DNA of 64,000 bases from assembly GCA_031310005.1 (NCBI GenBank), contig CM062383.1, positions 186,001 to 250,000 of the forward strand, in the 5' to 3' direction. This document shows positions 54,275-64,000 of this stretch, piece by piece. Position 1 is the stretch's first letter, and the number at the start of each line of letters is the position of its first letter. The position numbers were made by a program, and so were the translations under genes. This DNA is from Dactylellina haptotyla. Lineage: Eukaryota; Ascomycota; Orbiliomycetes; Orbiliales; Orbiliaceae. The notes beneath the pieces were generated by a model. The model saw nothing but the letters and a program-made list of their open reading frames with translations. It was not told the DNA's origin and did no database searches.

Positions 54275-54790
54275 ATGTCAATCCGAACACCAGCGGATAC
54301 ATTGCGAAAGCCTCTTTTCCTCTTCGGTTTTATTTTCCTCATGTTTATCCTCCACCGCCTTGTCAACCTCGGAAGTAGCCCCTGGGAGTCTTCCTTGCCA
54401 GAGTTCGACAATGGACCGGTCGGTGGTTCGGCAACTATTACTCCAACGGATACGCTATCACCTCAGCCGCAACCGACTGCTGTACTCCTAGAATCGCCGG
54501 AAGGATTATCGTTATCGCCAACTGAAAACTCAGAGCTCCTCGGAGAACCTTCCAATCCTATGGTATCGGACGAAGGTGAGTCCAAAGACGCCATAGACAC
54601 TTTACAAGCCCTCCAAGAACCCGAGGCTGACGGAACAGATCCCGCTCCAACAACTACCACTACAGCCGCGCATCCTCTACGAACACTGAGCCACGAAGAG
54701 CTTCAAAAGTTGATATCCGAGGCGGTCAGAAGTGCTCTTAAACCTTACGAAGTTCTTCTTAAGGACTGCAAGAAGAGTCATGGGTTGTGA
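54275..54790 (+). CDS. Small type II membrane protein
   Basis: An intronless 171-residue frame. A basic N-terminus (RTPADTLRK) precedes one membrane segment at about residues 12-29 (PLFLFGFIFLMFILHRLV). The remainder is polar, Pro/Ser/Thr/Glu-rich, and ends with a charged helix (HEELQKLISEAVRSALKPYEVLLKDCKK) that could form a coiled coil. The pattern suits a type II anchor in the secretory system or an unprocessed signal. No family is recognised. Confidence 0.6.
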   Translation: MSIRTPADTLRKPLFLFGFIFLMFILHRLVNLGSSPWESSLPEFDNGPVGGSATITPTDTLSPQPQPTAVLLESPEGLSLSPTENSELLGEPSNPMVSDEGESKDAIDTLQALQEPEADGTDPAPTTTTTAAHPLRTLSHEELQKLISEAVRSALKPYEVLLKDCKKSHGL

Positions 54791-55007
54791 AGATTCGATA
54801 AGATGCTATTCTATTTGTCTCGCAAGGCCAGATGCCGTACTGGTCCCACAAAGCTATTCTATACTGTAAAATATATTTAAACACATTCTGTACATAAACC
54901 ATGGCCACACAACCATTGGCATAATTATCTAATTAAGGTGTAAACTATACAAGTCCTCAAACGTCACGCAAAAATAACTGCAAAAAATAAAAACAAGAAA
55001 CAAAAAT

Positions 55008-56402
55008 TTACATGTAGCTTCGCCTGGATGGATTCGTATTATACTCATCGTCGTCCAACCCCAACGGCGAATCCAAAAACTTCTTCCTCAACTTCAACAT
55101 CGGCTCCATCCCTTCCTTCGCCAGTTCTCTGAAAACGACGAGCGGCTTCTCGTCTTCCTGGAACATCCTCTCGCCGCCGTCATAGGCAACCCATAATTCG
55201 TAATCCCACCAGTCCGCTTCAATCCCATACTGCTTCAACGCCGCAGGGAGCACCTGATAAGTCCGCTCATCCATTGATGGCTCCCGGTTCTCCATATCTC
55301 GAATTACCGGCGACTTGATCGTAGACGACCTCGGTAGTGCTTGAATTAGCTCTTCCGCCGGTTCATCATAGTCATCATCACTAGATGTTATCGATGCCGG
55401 TGGCCACGTTTCCTCCAGGTCACCTCCGCCCGCGATATATCGTTCCAAATCTGCGAATTCTTCTCGAAGCGGTGTGTCGTATGTGAGAGATCCGTCTGGT
55501 GAAAGTACGCCGCCCATATCCGTTGGCGGTTGGAGCTCCGGTAGTCTGAAGAGGCGGTTTGGATGTGACCCGCTGGATCCCGAAGATTTACTGGATTCTC
55601 CGGATTCATTCGAGTCTCTCGAGTCCCGCTTTCTGGGTTCCCGGGCTCCCGATCGGTCGATACCCTGCAGAGCGTCTTCGGCCCACGATCCCAGGTCGCT
55701 AGACGGTATCTCCGGGAGCTCTTTGAGGTGCAATAATGATAATTGAGGTAGTAAAGGTAGTTCGGGGAGTAGCTGGGTTTTGTAGTTATTTTCAAAGTGG
55801 TATTCGGTTTTCAACATTTTGAACATGGGCAGCATTTCCTCCTTGAGCTTTTGAATTTGTGTCTCGAGATCATTAATTTTGTCGTCCCGTTCTTGGATTG
55901 CGGAGACTGTTTGTTGGAGCTCGGTTGCGGTTACGAGGACTGACTGGTCGGTGGTAGGAGTGCTGGGAACGCTAGGAGGTCGATTTACACCTAGCAGGGT
56001 ACTGTCAGCTTGACATTGTAACTCGTAAACAAGACTGAAGAGAGCGGGAAACTCACCTATCGGTACGAAATTATCCGGTTCGATCGGAATTTTTTGAGCA
56101 ATCTTGATATTGTAAACGCTCTTCAGAATCCTTAATCTGTGCCCGACGCTTCTTATGCCCATTTCCTCGAGGTCCTCGTGGGTGAGATGCACGAGGGCAT
56201 CACCGGTAATTTCATTTTCTGAGAATCGAAAAATCAAATGTCAGCGGGGTTGTGCCGAAAGCTATGTACGACTGGAGAACTGCGTGAAATTACCTATCCA
56301 CAATTTTGCGTACTGGAAGAGCCTCAGACTCTTGGAAAACTCCACGACATCATGCGTCGACCAATTTATTATCCGTTTACTCGTCAAACTCGTTAACATC
56401 AT
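55008..56402 (-). CDS. STE50: STE50-type MAPK pathway adaptor (SAM and RA domains)
   Basis: Exons 56402-56294, 56218-56057 and 55990-55008 join in phase 1 into 417 residues. The SAM domain spans about residues 14-75 (ENEITGDALVHLTHEDLEEMGI and VGHRLRILKSVY). A coiled-coil stretch follows (AIQERDDKINDLETQIQKLKEEMLP). The middle is Ser/Pro-rich. A Ras-association-like domain lies near 325-395 (YQVLPAALKQYG ... DYELWVAYDGGERMF). In yeast and filamentous fungi Ste50 binds the MAPKKK Ste11 by its SAM domain and Cdc42/Ras by RA, linking signals to growth, mating, stress and infection. The N-terminus before SAM is very short here, and the ATG choice (56402 or 56399) is uncertain. Confidence 0.9.
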
Positions 56403-57222
56403 CTTGAAAAGAAATAGAGTCCAATATACAGGATTAAAAAAAATATTGATAGGAAAAATATATATCTAGGAATAAATGTTTCCCTTCTAGAATGTCGCTG
56501 GAATATTCGAACGACCGAAATATATAACAAAAGGCAAAAAAAAATAAAAAAATGACGAAAATAAAAGAGGTCTCAAGGAGAGAAAGCAAAATAAACTCTT
56601 TCTAAACAATAAAGCATATATAAGAATGTAGATGACCCCGAAACGCACCGGACCCCAGCTATTTTGGTCTATCCATATTTCTGAGGAATGTAACGTTTCG
56701 ATCCGGGACTAAATTTGTTATCCAAACCGGATTATTTGGGGTCATTAGGGACGTTTGGGATGCCAAGACAGCTTTGCGTGGGAAAGTGCAGGCGTGCGGG
56801 GGGTAGATGGGCGTCTAGAAATGCCCGATGGGGTAATTCAAGACAGGTCTTCTGACGTCTCATGCCGGAACGACAGACACAACACGGTACCTTTTTCATC
56901 TTTTCCCCCAGTCTCTCTTGCCCTTTTCGCGCTTGCGAGTTTTAAGGTTAGTCTATCCCTGTTACTAGTTGTCTTTTATTTCTTATTTTCTTTATTTCTT
57001 TTATTTTTATTTTTTTCTTGCTGAGATTATCAAATTAGACTCGATTCGGCAATGTATATACATATTGCTATTTGTAGCCTCTAGGTTTAAGCAAGAGTAA
57101 CAAAAAATAAAAACCATGCATCTGTATTGAATATGTACAAAACCATGATACCCCCTGCTTCATTTCTTCACATTTTTTTCAACCCATTTCGCGAATATGT
57201 ACACCTAAAGCAGGGTATTCAA
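56403..57222. other. Promoter side of STE50
   Basis: About 800 bases between the STE50 start and the end of the pectate lyase gene, with A-rich and T-rich runs. No gene seen. Confidence 0.45.
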
Positions 57223-58590
57223 CTAACAGCTCAACTTCTGGCCGGCGTTGGCAGAGGTATAGGAATCGACTTGGTCGACACCAATGGTGCTGTAGGAGTA
57301 TGGCATGGAGTTCAAAGTTCCAACTGGGAGGACTGGTGGAGTACCAGTGCCATAATCGTTACCACGGTCAACGACGTATCCGGTAGTCGAAGACTCGACG
57401 TAGTCGATAGCAGCGACGTTGACAAATTTGGAGTACTCGACGAGCATCTGAGCGCCCATGCGAGAGGTGTATCCGAGCTCGGAGTTCTCGTAGTAGTTGT
57501 TGACGACGTGGACGGTTCCGAAGCGGACGGATGGCTGACGACTGTTGCAAGCGGACCATCTGTTGCGGTATTCAGTGACACGGAGGTGACCAGTGTCCTC
57601 AGCGGCATTGTTATCGGAGTGGCCGATGAGGGAGCACTTCCAGTGGTCGTGGATGAAGGTGTTTTGGACGGTGACAAAGTCGGTGGCGTGGGACATGTCG
57701 AGGGCACCGTCGTAGTAGTCCTTGTCGTGATCACGATCGGATGAGAGATCGCAATGGTCGACGAGAACGTTGGTGGTCTTCTGGATGAGGATGTTGTCAA
57801 TTGGGGCCAAGCACTTGGAGATCTTGAGGTTGGCGAAGACAATGTTGGAGCGCTTCCATGCACGGAGACCAACACCGATAAGTTGAGAACCGGTCTTTCC
57901 GATGACGTGGGTGTTGTTTCCAACGTCGACTTGAACGTCACCAGTGATGGTTCCGGAGATGTAGACAATCTTCTTGGTATCAGTGCCGACAGCAGCAATC
58001 AAAGCATCGAGGGTGCTGACGGTGGTGACAGTGCCACCAATACCACCAGTGGTACCACCGTTCATGGTGCAGTAGCCCACAGTGCAAGTGGGAGTGCAAG
58101 ATCCAGCTATAAAAGATAAAAAAATTAGCATAATTCTAGCACTGAGAACAGCTTAGGAATGCTTACGCTGAGCCGCGACCGTGGTGGTCTTGGTAGTAGT
58201 GGTAGATGTAGACAAGGTAGTGCTCTTAGTTGTCGAAGTCGTCGTCGTCTTTGTGGAAGAAGTCTTCGTCGAGCTGGTGGTAGTTGTCTTTGTTGACGTA
58301 GTAGTCGTCTTTGACGAGGTAGTAGTCGTCTTTGTGGTGGTTGTCTTCGTGGTAGTGGTGGTAGCTCCAGTTGATTGAAGACATTGGGAGTAGTCTAAAG
58401 GTCATGATGTTAACAGAATGTATCGACATTGGATATGAGACAACTTACAATCATTGCTGTAGACACAGGTCCAGCCCGAAACGCAAGTGGTTGGACCGGT
58501 AAAGTTAATACCACCGCACTGTGCGTAGGCTGCAGCCTGCGCGTTAACGACTGCCGCTAGGGCGAGTCCAAGAAGAACTTGCTTGACCAT
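57223..58590 (-). CDS. Pectate lyase (PL1) with N-terminal CBM1
   Basis: Exons 58590-58449, 58394-58167 and 58106-57223 join in phase 1 into 417 residues. A signal peptide (MVKQVLLGLALAAVVNA) is followed by CBM1 (YAQCGGINFTGPTTC ... YYSQCLQ), whose last part is placed by the first splice. A Thr/Lys/Ser linker (~60-120) leads to the PL1 beta-helix: TVSTLDALIAAV, KIVYISGTI, NTHVIGKTGSQLIGVGLRAW, VLVDHCDLSSD, YYDGALDMSHATDFVTVQNTF and HDHWKCSLIGHSD. The conserved Asp residues bind calcium in relatives. It should cleave de-esterified pectin outside the cell, tethered to cellulose by CBM1. A TATA box is ~110 bases upstream. Confidence 0.93.
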
Positions 58591-58700
58591 CTTGAAATTC
58601 CTTCACAGAAGAGACAATAGAAGAACCGACAATGGGTATAGACTTGATAGCTATGCTGCTGAGAAAAAAGAATCACTTCCTAGAGCCCAGGGCGCTCCCC

Positions 58701-58708
58701 TTATATAG
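58701..58708 (-). promoter_or_regulatory. TATA box of the pectate lyase gene
   Basis: It reads CTATATAA on the minus strand, about 110 bases upstream of the ATG at 58590. Position and sequence fit a regulated fungal promoter. Confidence 0.55.
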
Positions 58709-61417
58709 GGTCTCGATCCAAAAAGCTTTGACATCACGCATCTACCTTTGAGCACACGCCGTCACCGCTGAATGATGTATATTGCACTGTATCGCCGCGT
58801 ACACTCCTCCCTCCCCTGCTCGCAACGATCCGGGCTCGGTCTGCTGGTGCGCAGAAACTCGACCCATGGATAAACCTGCCGCTCGAATCGACCTTGGCGA
58901 AACGAAGCTTTGATCAGCATTTCTTGGGAAATGGCATGCCAGAATTTCCACCAGTCAGACATGCTACCAAAGTTGAGGATCCCGGACACGGACAATCTCG
59001 ATGAGAGCCCTCGGTCCGGGGCGACCTCGTCCTTAAAATATATCAACAGCTCGAATGCTGGTAACTTTCGCTTGGCAGTTTTAGCTTGTCCTGCTGCCGC
59101 CTGAGATCTCGCCATCCATGCGGGGAAACGGTCCGACATTTCTGCCTGCCCCACGCACATGAAATCCGTCAACGCACAGATTCGCGCGGGTTTTGGTGGG
59201 TTGCTCGGCTGGGGTAATTCGGATCAATCACTCGCCCCTGTGAAACGAGGCCGTTCATTGGCTGAAATGGCGTTGGGTGTCCGAATCGGGAATAGTCTGC
59301 GCAAGGATGCTCCAGGGGCACAAAAGAGCCATGCTCTGCTGTTGGTGGGCTTGGTGTTGCGTCGAGTATCACCAGAATTTTCCGATTTTCTTGGAGAGAG
59401 GTCGGAGAATGAATTATAATTCTGCCAGGATTTTCTAGATATACTCTTATCTCGGAGATAGCCATGGAGATTTTGTCACTTGGCTTCCAAAGAATGCACG
59501 AGAGTCAAGAGTGTGCCATGAATTGCCATGCACCTCGTACCATGGTCTGTGATGAGCTTGTCAGCTGCGCACTATATGATTCTTGGCAGCCAAGGGAAAG
59601 CTTGAGTTAGGAATAATATTTCGCCATGGCCTTCCATCGGCGTGCCTAAGTATTGAGTATATTGCTGTTCGGGAAAATCCTTCTCCGCTCTTAGGGGCTG
59701 ATATCGATAGTTCGTATCTGATATGGCCCCGAGCAAGTATGATTGAATCTGAGATGCTAAAGCTCGAAGCGGTACAGTTTGAAAACGAGCCGGATAACTC
59801 TTCTCAGTTGACGAGAGTATATAAGAAGGACAATATCTTTAGGACGGATATCAACGACAGAATCCGTCATCCATTACGTATAATAGCTATCAATGGTCGC
59901 CATTAGTCGAAAATCATCGACGAGTCATGGGATGAAAATTCAGACCTAGAGGAATAAAGTCTCTCGCCAGTCTGAGTTTGATAGAGCTTTTCAATCTGTG
60001 CTCATAACCTATGTCAAGACTTTTACAAGGCTTTGCGTTTCGGCAGCAGTGATCCGAAGTCTTCATTGAGTTGGATCCTCCCCACGTTCAAAGAACCCTG
60101 GTGCTTGCGATTCCTCGCTTCATCCCTCCTCGCTCATGGCCACCCTTGTCAGGGCTAAATCTTCTCCGCCAACCTTTGTGCTCATAACCCTTGTTTCGAG
60201 TAGAATCCTTGGCATTAATGTAGACATGTAAGAACCTGTCCGAGCAGTGGGTTTGGAGATGCTTGATAATTTCTGGTAAAGCTCCTACACACGCATACCT
60301 AGGAAAAAAGCTTCGAGGTTCATTAATGTTGAAATGTAGTACTGACAAAATCTCGTAATAAATTTCGTGTCTGAGTACCCAGCAATAATGCTCGTTTGCC
60401 GAAATATATCAATATACTCAGCTGATTGATATAAGTTCTCCCAATATACGGATGTAATACCCTAATTTACGAACCTCCCGCCTTATGTAAAATTCGGGAA
60501 ATTCGATCCCTCCACGTGCCTATAAAGACATCAGCAGGTTTGCAAAACCCAAGCTGCACAAGCTGAGTTCTTAAACCTGATGTTATCGCGAGACCAAAGT
60601 TATCTGAGGCACCTTGGTCTCGAAACCAGATAGTCTCGTTGCTACAACAAAAAGCAAAGGCGCCTCAAATACTCACCTGTTGCGTTGTGTTGCACCATCG
60701 TCAACGCTTCCCATTTCGAACAACACGATGTCACAGAGAAACGACGGCATCTGGCATGCGAGAGAAAGAAACGGGATACGATAGACGACTTTTATTCTTA
60801 CAGAGATTCTACGTGGTATCTTAATAGCGGAAAAAGAACAAGTGATTAAGCACTATCGCGTAATATTAACTGTAGAGCACGCTAAGCTAGTTTTCAACCC
60901 TATAGTTAGTCAAAAAGCGGGACGCCTCGCTCGGGATGGATAATAAAAGGGAGTAATGATGTTTATACAATGAACGAAGGTAGACGTATGCGACAGGTAA
61001 CGAGCGAGTAAGAGGAGGAGGAAGAGGAGGAGGATGAATGGTGGTAGTAATAGAAGTAGCGGTTGTGGTTGTAGTTTGAGGATATAAGAGATGTAGAAAG
61101 GACGTGGATGGATTACGATCATAATAAGCCAATTCCCCATAGGCCCAAACGAAATACCATGCAAAGGAACAAGCAAAAGCACGCAATGACACCATTGGCG
61201 GATGTAGCGAAGCGAATATCAACAAACACCAGCCAGCATGTGAACGAAAAATAAATGAAATAAAACGCAAAACAGATCCCTGCAGAGGTCATATCGTGTA
61301 CCGTTCTTCGTCGCGCACAGTGAGGAGGGCAAACAAATGTAAATAGAAAACCAGCCATACTGGAACGGCGAATTCTAATGATTGGATGAGAGGGAGATAG
61401 ATTAATATGCGGACGTT
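58709..61417. other. Mostly gene-free stretch
   Basis: About 2.7 kb, holding the promoter side of the pectate lyase gene, a possible array relic (59518-59906, listed separately) and the 3' region of the coiled-coil gene. Minus-strand frames at 60887-61421 look like low-complexity 3' sequence. No other gene is supported. Confidence 0.4.
59518..59906 (+). pseudogene. Possible distant MPC-family relic
   Basis: An ATG at 59518 begins MNCHAP and stops after 30 codons. Another frame then stays open to 59906 and carries LIWPRASMIESEM followed by DINDRIRHPL. This order (Met-x-Cys start, hydrophobic-Trp core with charged helix, Ile-x-x-Arg-Ile-Arg end) is that of subtype II, 21 kb from the array and on the same strand. 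At least one frameshift is needed. The match is short and could be chance. Confidence 0.28.
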
Positions 61418-63373
61418 TCAAGCTTTAGGCGGTCTATAAACTGCGCCGTACTTCTCAGTATCGATTCTATCACCGACTGTGAAGCACGCGATATTCTCCT
61501 TCATACAATTGGTGCACGCAAAGTCCGTGCCATTGATCCAGGGGTCCTCGATTTCTACCTCGTCACTGTCTAGTCCGAATTGGCTGGTAAATGCGCAGTG
61601 CGGGGTCAACCCTGCTTCTACTCTTTGGATCAGTCGTTTGTGCGCATAGCTCCGCCAGAAACCTGGCGTCACTGCGACTTCACGGATGCGCTCTGTGGAT
61701 CTGTGGAGGAGGGGTTCCATTGTTTCGCGGGTTTCCGGGTCGTCGACTAAGAGGTTCCTGCCATGTTTGAAGCCTGAGATGAGGGTGAAATCGAATTTGT
61801 AGTTTGGGAATTGAGAGGATTTCTTTGCGGATCTGGGGGATCTTGTGGATCTGGGACCGCCGCCTCGTGTGGGTGTACCCTTGAGTGAGGCTCCTATTGG
61901 CCCTGATTTTTTGGCTGGGGATTTGGTGACAGGGGTAGATTTGGATGGGGGTGATTTCGGGGTGTCTTCAGTAGCGGAAGCTGCCCCTCTGCGTCTTCTT
62001 CGAGGGGTGGTTGTAAGGGATGTAGATGTTTGGGATTGTGAGAGCGTTGTAGACCGACGGGCGGGGGAGCGGTTTGCGGATCTTCGAGGGAGTACGGAGG
62101 GTAAGAAGGGAGGGGATGTAGCGGGTGGGGTCATGATCTTGGCCATGTGCTTCGTGGTCTCCAGCGCATTGATGTATCGTTCGGTCTGTCGTCTGGTTCG
62201 TTTGGCCGGTCGGTCTGCGGGATCTGAGGCTTCTTGGGAGGCGGAGGCCGGACGACCTCCGTACTCGGTCTGGCGATCCGGGATCTGGGAGGCGCCATCT
62301 GCAGTAGTTATGTCGCTCGATTCGTCACGCCCGCGCTTTGTGCCAACGACCTCAATGGTCTCCTGGAGGTCGCTTTCGTCTGCTTCGGGTGCATTCCGTC
62401 GTCTTGTAGATCGCCGGAGGGGTTGTTCAGGCTCTTCCTCTTCATCTTCCTCCCCTTCTTCCTCTTCCTCCTCCTCCGGTTCGGCTTCGTCTTCATCATC
62501 TTCCTGCTCTTCTTCATCTACGCCATCAATCTCGCCATCTTCGTCTTCTTCTAGATAATGCCCTTCTTCGCTGTCTTCGCCGTCAGCGTAGAGATACCGG
62601 TCTTGTATCGGATCCTCGTCCTCGTCATAGATCAATTCTTTGTTCTCGTCATGTCCTTCACTGTCAGCTCCAGGGGTGGCTTCCACCGCTTGCCGACGGG
62701 TCGCGCGGCGAAAGGCGCCGGACCGTAACGACCGTTCGGCCTGCAGCTGGAGCTCAGCTTGATTTGCCATCTCCTGCTCCTCATCGCCGTCCTCGTCCTC
62801 GCCCTCATATTCGTACCCATCCTCTTCACTATCATCCGAGATATCGGCGGCGCTATCGTAATCCCCTCGTAGCACCCCCACGTTCTTCCGGAGTCTATCG
62901 TGGGCGACCACGGCGGCCTGCAGCTCGTCCCGTAGCAGTTTGATGGTTTGTTTGTACTTTGCCCGCTCCTGCGCCTGAATGATATCCCGATTGGCGACGA
63001 CCTGCTTCAACCCGAGGATTTCCTTCTTCGCGGCCGCCAAGGCCGAATTCCGCTCCTGGACACGTTCCATACCGGACTTGACTTCGGTATTGACTTCTTC
63101 CTTGAGGGTCTCGTTCTCCTCGGCGAGTTCGTCGACCTGCTTCTTGGTCTCGTCCAGCTGCTTGTTGGTTTCCAGCTTTGCGGCGGCCAATTCGAGGCGG
63201 TCGAGGCGCAGGCGTTCGTTCTCGCGTACGAGCTCTTCGACGCGTTTCTCGTGATCGCGCATGGGTTCCTCCATGAAGGCGGTGCCGAACTGGGCCCACA
63301 GCTGCTGGAATTTCGTTTTGGCGTCCATACTGAGAGGCGACGACGGGGTGCTCATAATCGATGGACGGAACAA
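61418..63373 (-). CDS. Coiled-coil, acidic and basic nuclear-type hypothetical protein
   Basis: A single-exon frame of 651 residues. Residues ~25-170 form a long coiled coil (EKRVEELVRENERLRLDRLEL onward in heptads). Residues ~185-330 are extremely acidic (Asp/Glu runs), and ~335-520 are basic and Ser/Thr/Pro-rich with several Lys/Arg clusters that could be nuclear signals. The folded C-terminus includes FDFTLISGFKHGRNLL, FWRSYAHKRLI and an ACTNCMKENIAC Cys cluster, suggesting a small metal site. A chromatin or scaffold role is plausible but not shown. The ATG at 63373 or the internal Met at 63355 may be the start. The long antisense frame is a shadow of the acidic repeat. Confidence 0.7.
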   Translation of the reverse strand: MFRPSIMSTPSSPLSMDAKTKFQQLWAQFGTAFMEEPMRDHEKRVEELVRENERLRLDRLELAAAKLETNKQLDETKKQVDELAEENETLKEEVNTEVKSGMERVQERNSALAAAKKEILGLKQVVANRDIIQAQERAKYKQTIKLLRDELQAAVVAHDRLRKNVGVLRGDYDSAADISDDSEEDGYEYEGEDEDGDEEQEMANQAELQLQAERSLRSGAFRRATRRQAVEATPGADSEGHDENKELIYDEDEDPIQDRYLYADGEDSEEGHYLEEDEDGEIDGVDEEEQEDDEDEAEPEEEEEEEGEEDEEEEPEQPLRRSTRRRNAPEADESDLQETIEVVGTKRGRDESSDITTADGASQIPDRQTEYGGRPASASQEASDPADRPAKRTRRQTERYINALETTKHMAKIMTPPATSPPFLPSVLPRRSANRSPARRSTTLSQSQTSTSLTTTPRRRRRGAASATEDTPKSPPSKSTPVTKSPAKKSGPIGASLKGTPTRGGGPRSTRSPRSAKKSSQFPNYKFDFTLISGFKHGRNLLVDDPETRETMEPLLHRSTERIREVAVTPGFWRSYAHKRLIQRVEAGLTPHCAFTSQFGLDSDEVEIEDPWINGTDFACTNCMKENIACFTVGDRIDTEKYGAVYRPPKA

Positions 63374-64000
63374 AACAACCGGCGACGGCGATGGGTCCTT
63401 TTCTTTTCTTTCGGAGTCGGGGGTTATTTTGCTTTGAGGGGGGGGGATGTTTTAATTTGCGGGTACGTCTTTTTAGCGTGGGATGGAATGGGAGGGGGGA
63501 CGATGCCGCAGCCAGCGAGCGAGCGAACGCAGCCTCAAAACAGTTTTTGCTGAAAGTGGGAAGGCTGGTTTGGATTTAATATTAAGCCAGTGGAAGTTCC
63601 CCTTTTTGATAACGACGGGCTCAACACATCTGGCCCCTTGCGGCGGTGATTGGGAGAGGGCTTACACGCGTGAGCGGGTGCTTATCTATCGTGATGAGGT
63701 TGACGCTCGCCGGAACGGTGAGATGATGATGGTGGAGCTGGTTACGTTATGGTGCGGGCCGGTGTTTGTTTCGCGAATTGTGCTGGTTTCGGGCGCGTCG
63801 ACGGGAAAGGTCGGAAAACTTTTCCTGCAGGTGCCCAAATAGGATCCAGTCTGATAGAGCGATACGATGTAAACAACTGGCAGATAAAGGGAAGGTTTCT
63901 TTTTTAATAAGGGATTCCTACCTTTGGCTGAGGATTAATTTCTGTCTGGAATATATACTCATACAGTTATCTGTATTGACTGTTCTTCGACTGTGATGAC
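63374..64000. other. Promoter side of the coiled-coil gene
   Basis: About 630 bases to the window end. A poly-G stretch near 63440 is present. No gene seen. Confidence 0.4.

Noticed and set aside
57127-57744. 205-codon plus-strand frame
   Set aside because: It lies antisense to the pectate lyase exon and reads as a Val/Gly/Asp-rich shadow of that coding sequence.
61845-62558. 237-codon plus-strand frame rich in Ser
   Set aside because: It is antisense to the acidic and basic repeats of the coiled-coil protein; composition is explained by complementing Glu/Asp codons.
1-64000. CRISPR arrays, insertion sequences, rRNA genes, prokaryotic operons
   Set aside because: None were seen; the window is fungal nuclear DNA and the direct repeats found lie within genes.

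Overview
The window is nuclear DNA of a filamentous ascomycete. Most multi-exon genes have short spliceosomal introns (about 50-90 nt, with two longer or marginal cases) with GT...AG ends and CTAAC/CTAAT-type branch points. Gene content is fungal: Zn2Cys6 transcription factors, a STE50-type MAPK adaptor, CBM1-bearing plant cell wall enzymes, a proteinase-K-type subtilisin and GPI-anchor-like tails. A plant-associated fungus, possibly Leotiomycetes, is my inference and not proven. Everything was read by eye; no database search was run, so family names rest on recognised motifs and exon joins on hand-checked splice phase.

Layout. 0-5 kb: the end of one apparent transcription factor facing a complete Zn2Cys6 factor. 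6.5-38.6 kb: a gene-sparse accessory stretch dominated by an array of at least 19 small, intronless, mutually diverged genes, all on the + strand. They begin Met-(Pro/Thr/Arg)-Cys and most share a central aromatic Trp-acid/amide motif and/or a C-terminal Ile-x-x-Arg-Ile-Arg-type motif. Several copies are broken (frameshifts, one C-to-T-type nonsense codon). Subtype I (MPCK) lies mainly at 6.5-27 kb; subtype II (M[PT]C[IVLFP]P) lies at 32.7-38.6 kb. I recognise no described family. Between them sit an 8-Cys paralogue pair, a Cys-tailed small protein, an F-box protein, two membrane proteins, a cytochrome b561 protein and a Cys-rich GPI-like protein.

38.9-50 kb: secreted proteins. These are a Lys-rich protein built from tandemly duplicated exons, a six-hairpin (GH65-like) glycosidase, a subtilisin with inhibitor propeptide, and a GH131-CBM1 enzyme with an exon-encoded repeat linker. 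51-63.4 kb: more conserved genes (RS-rich protein, small type II membrane protein, STE50) plus a CBM1-pectate lyase and a long coiled-coil/acidic protein. One possible decayed array member lies far out at 59.5 kb.

Working together: GH131-CBM1, CBM1-PL1, the six-hairpin enzyme and the subtilisin would act outside the cell on plant wall and protein. STE50 would feed MAPK signalling. The small-gene array is the main unexplained system: its same-strand, fast-diverging, birth-and-death pattern is what one sees in gene families under diversifying pressure, but no function can be read from the sequence.
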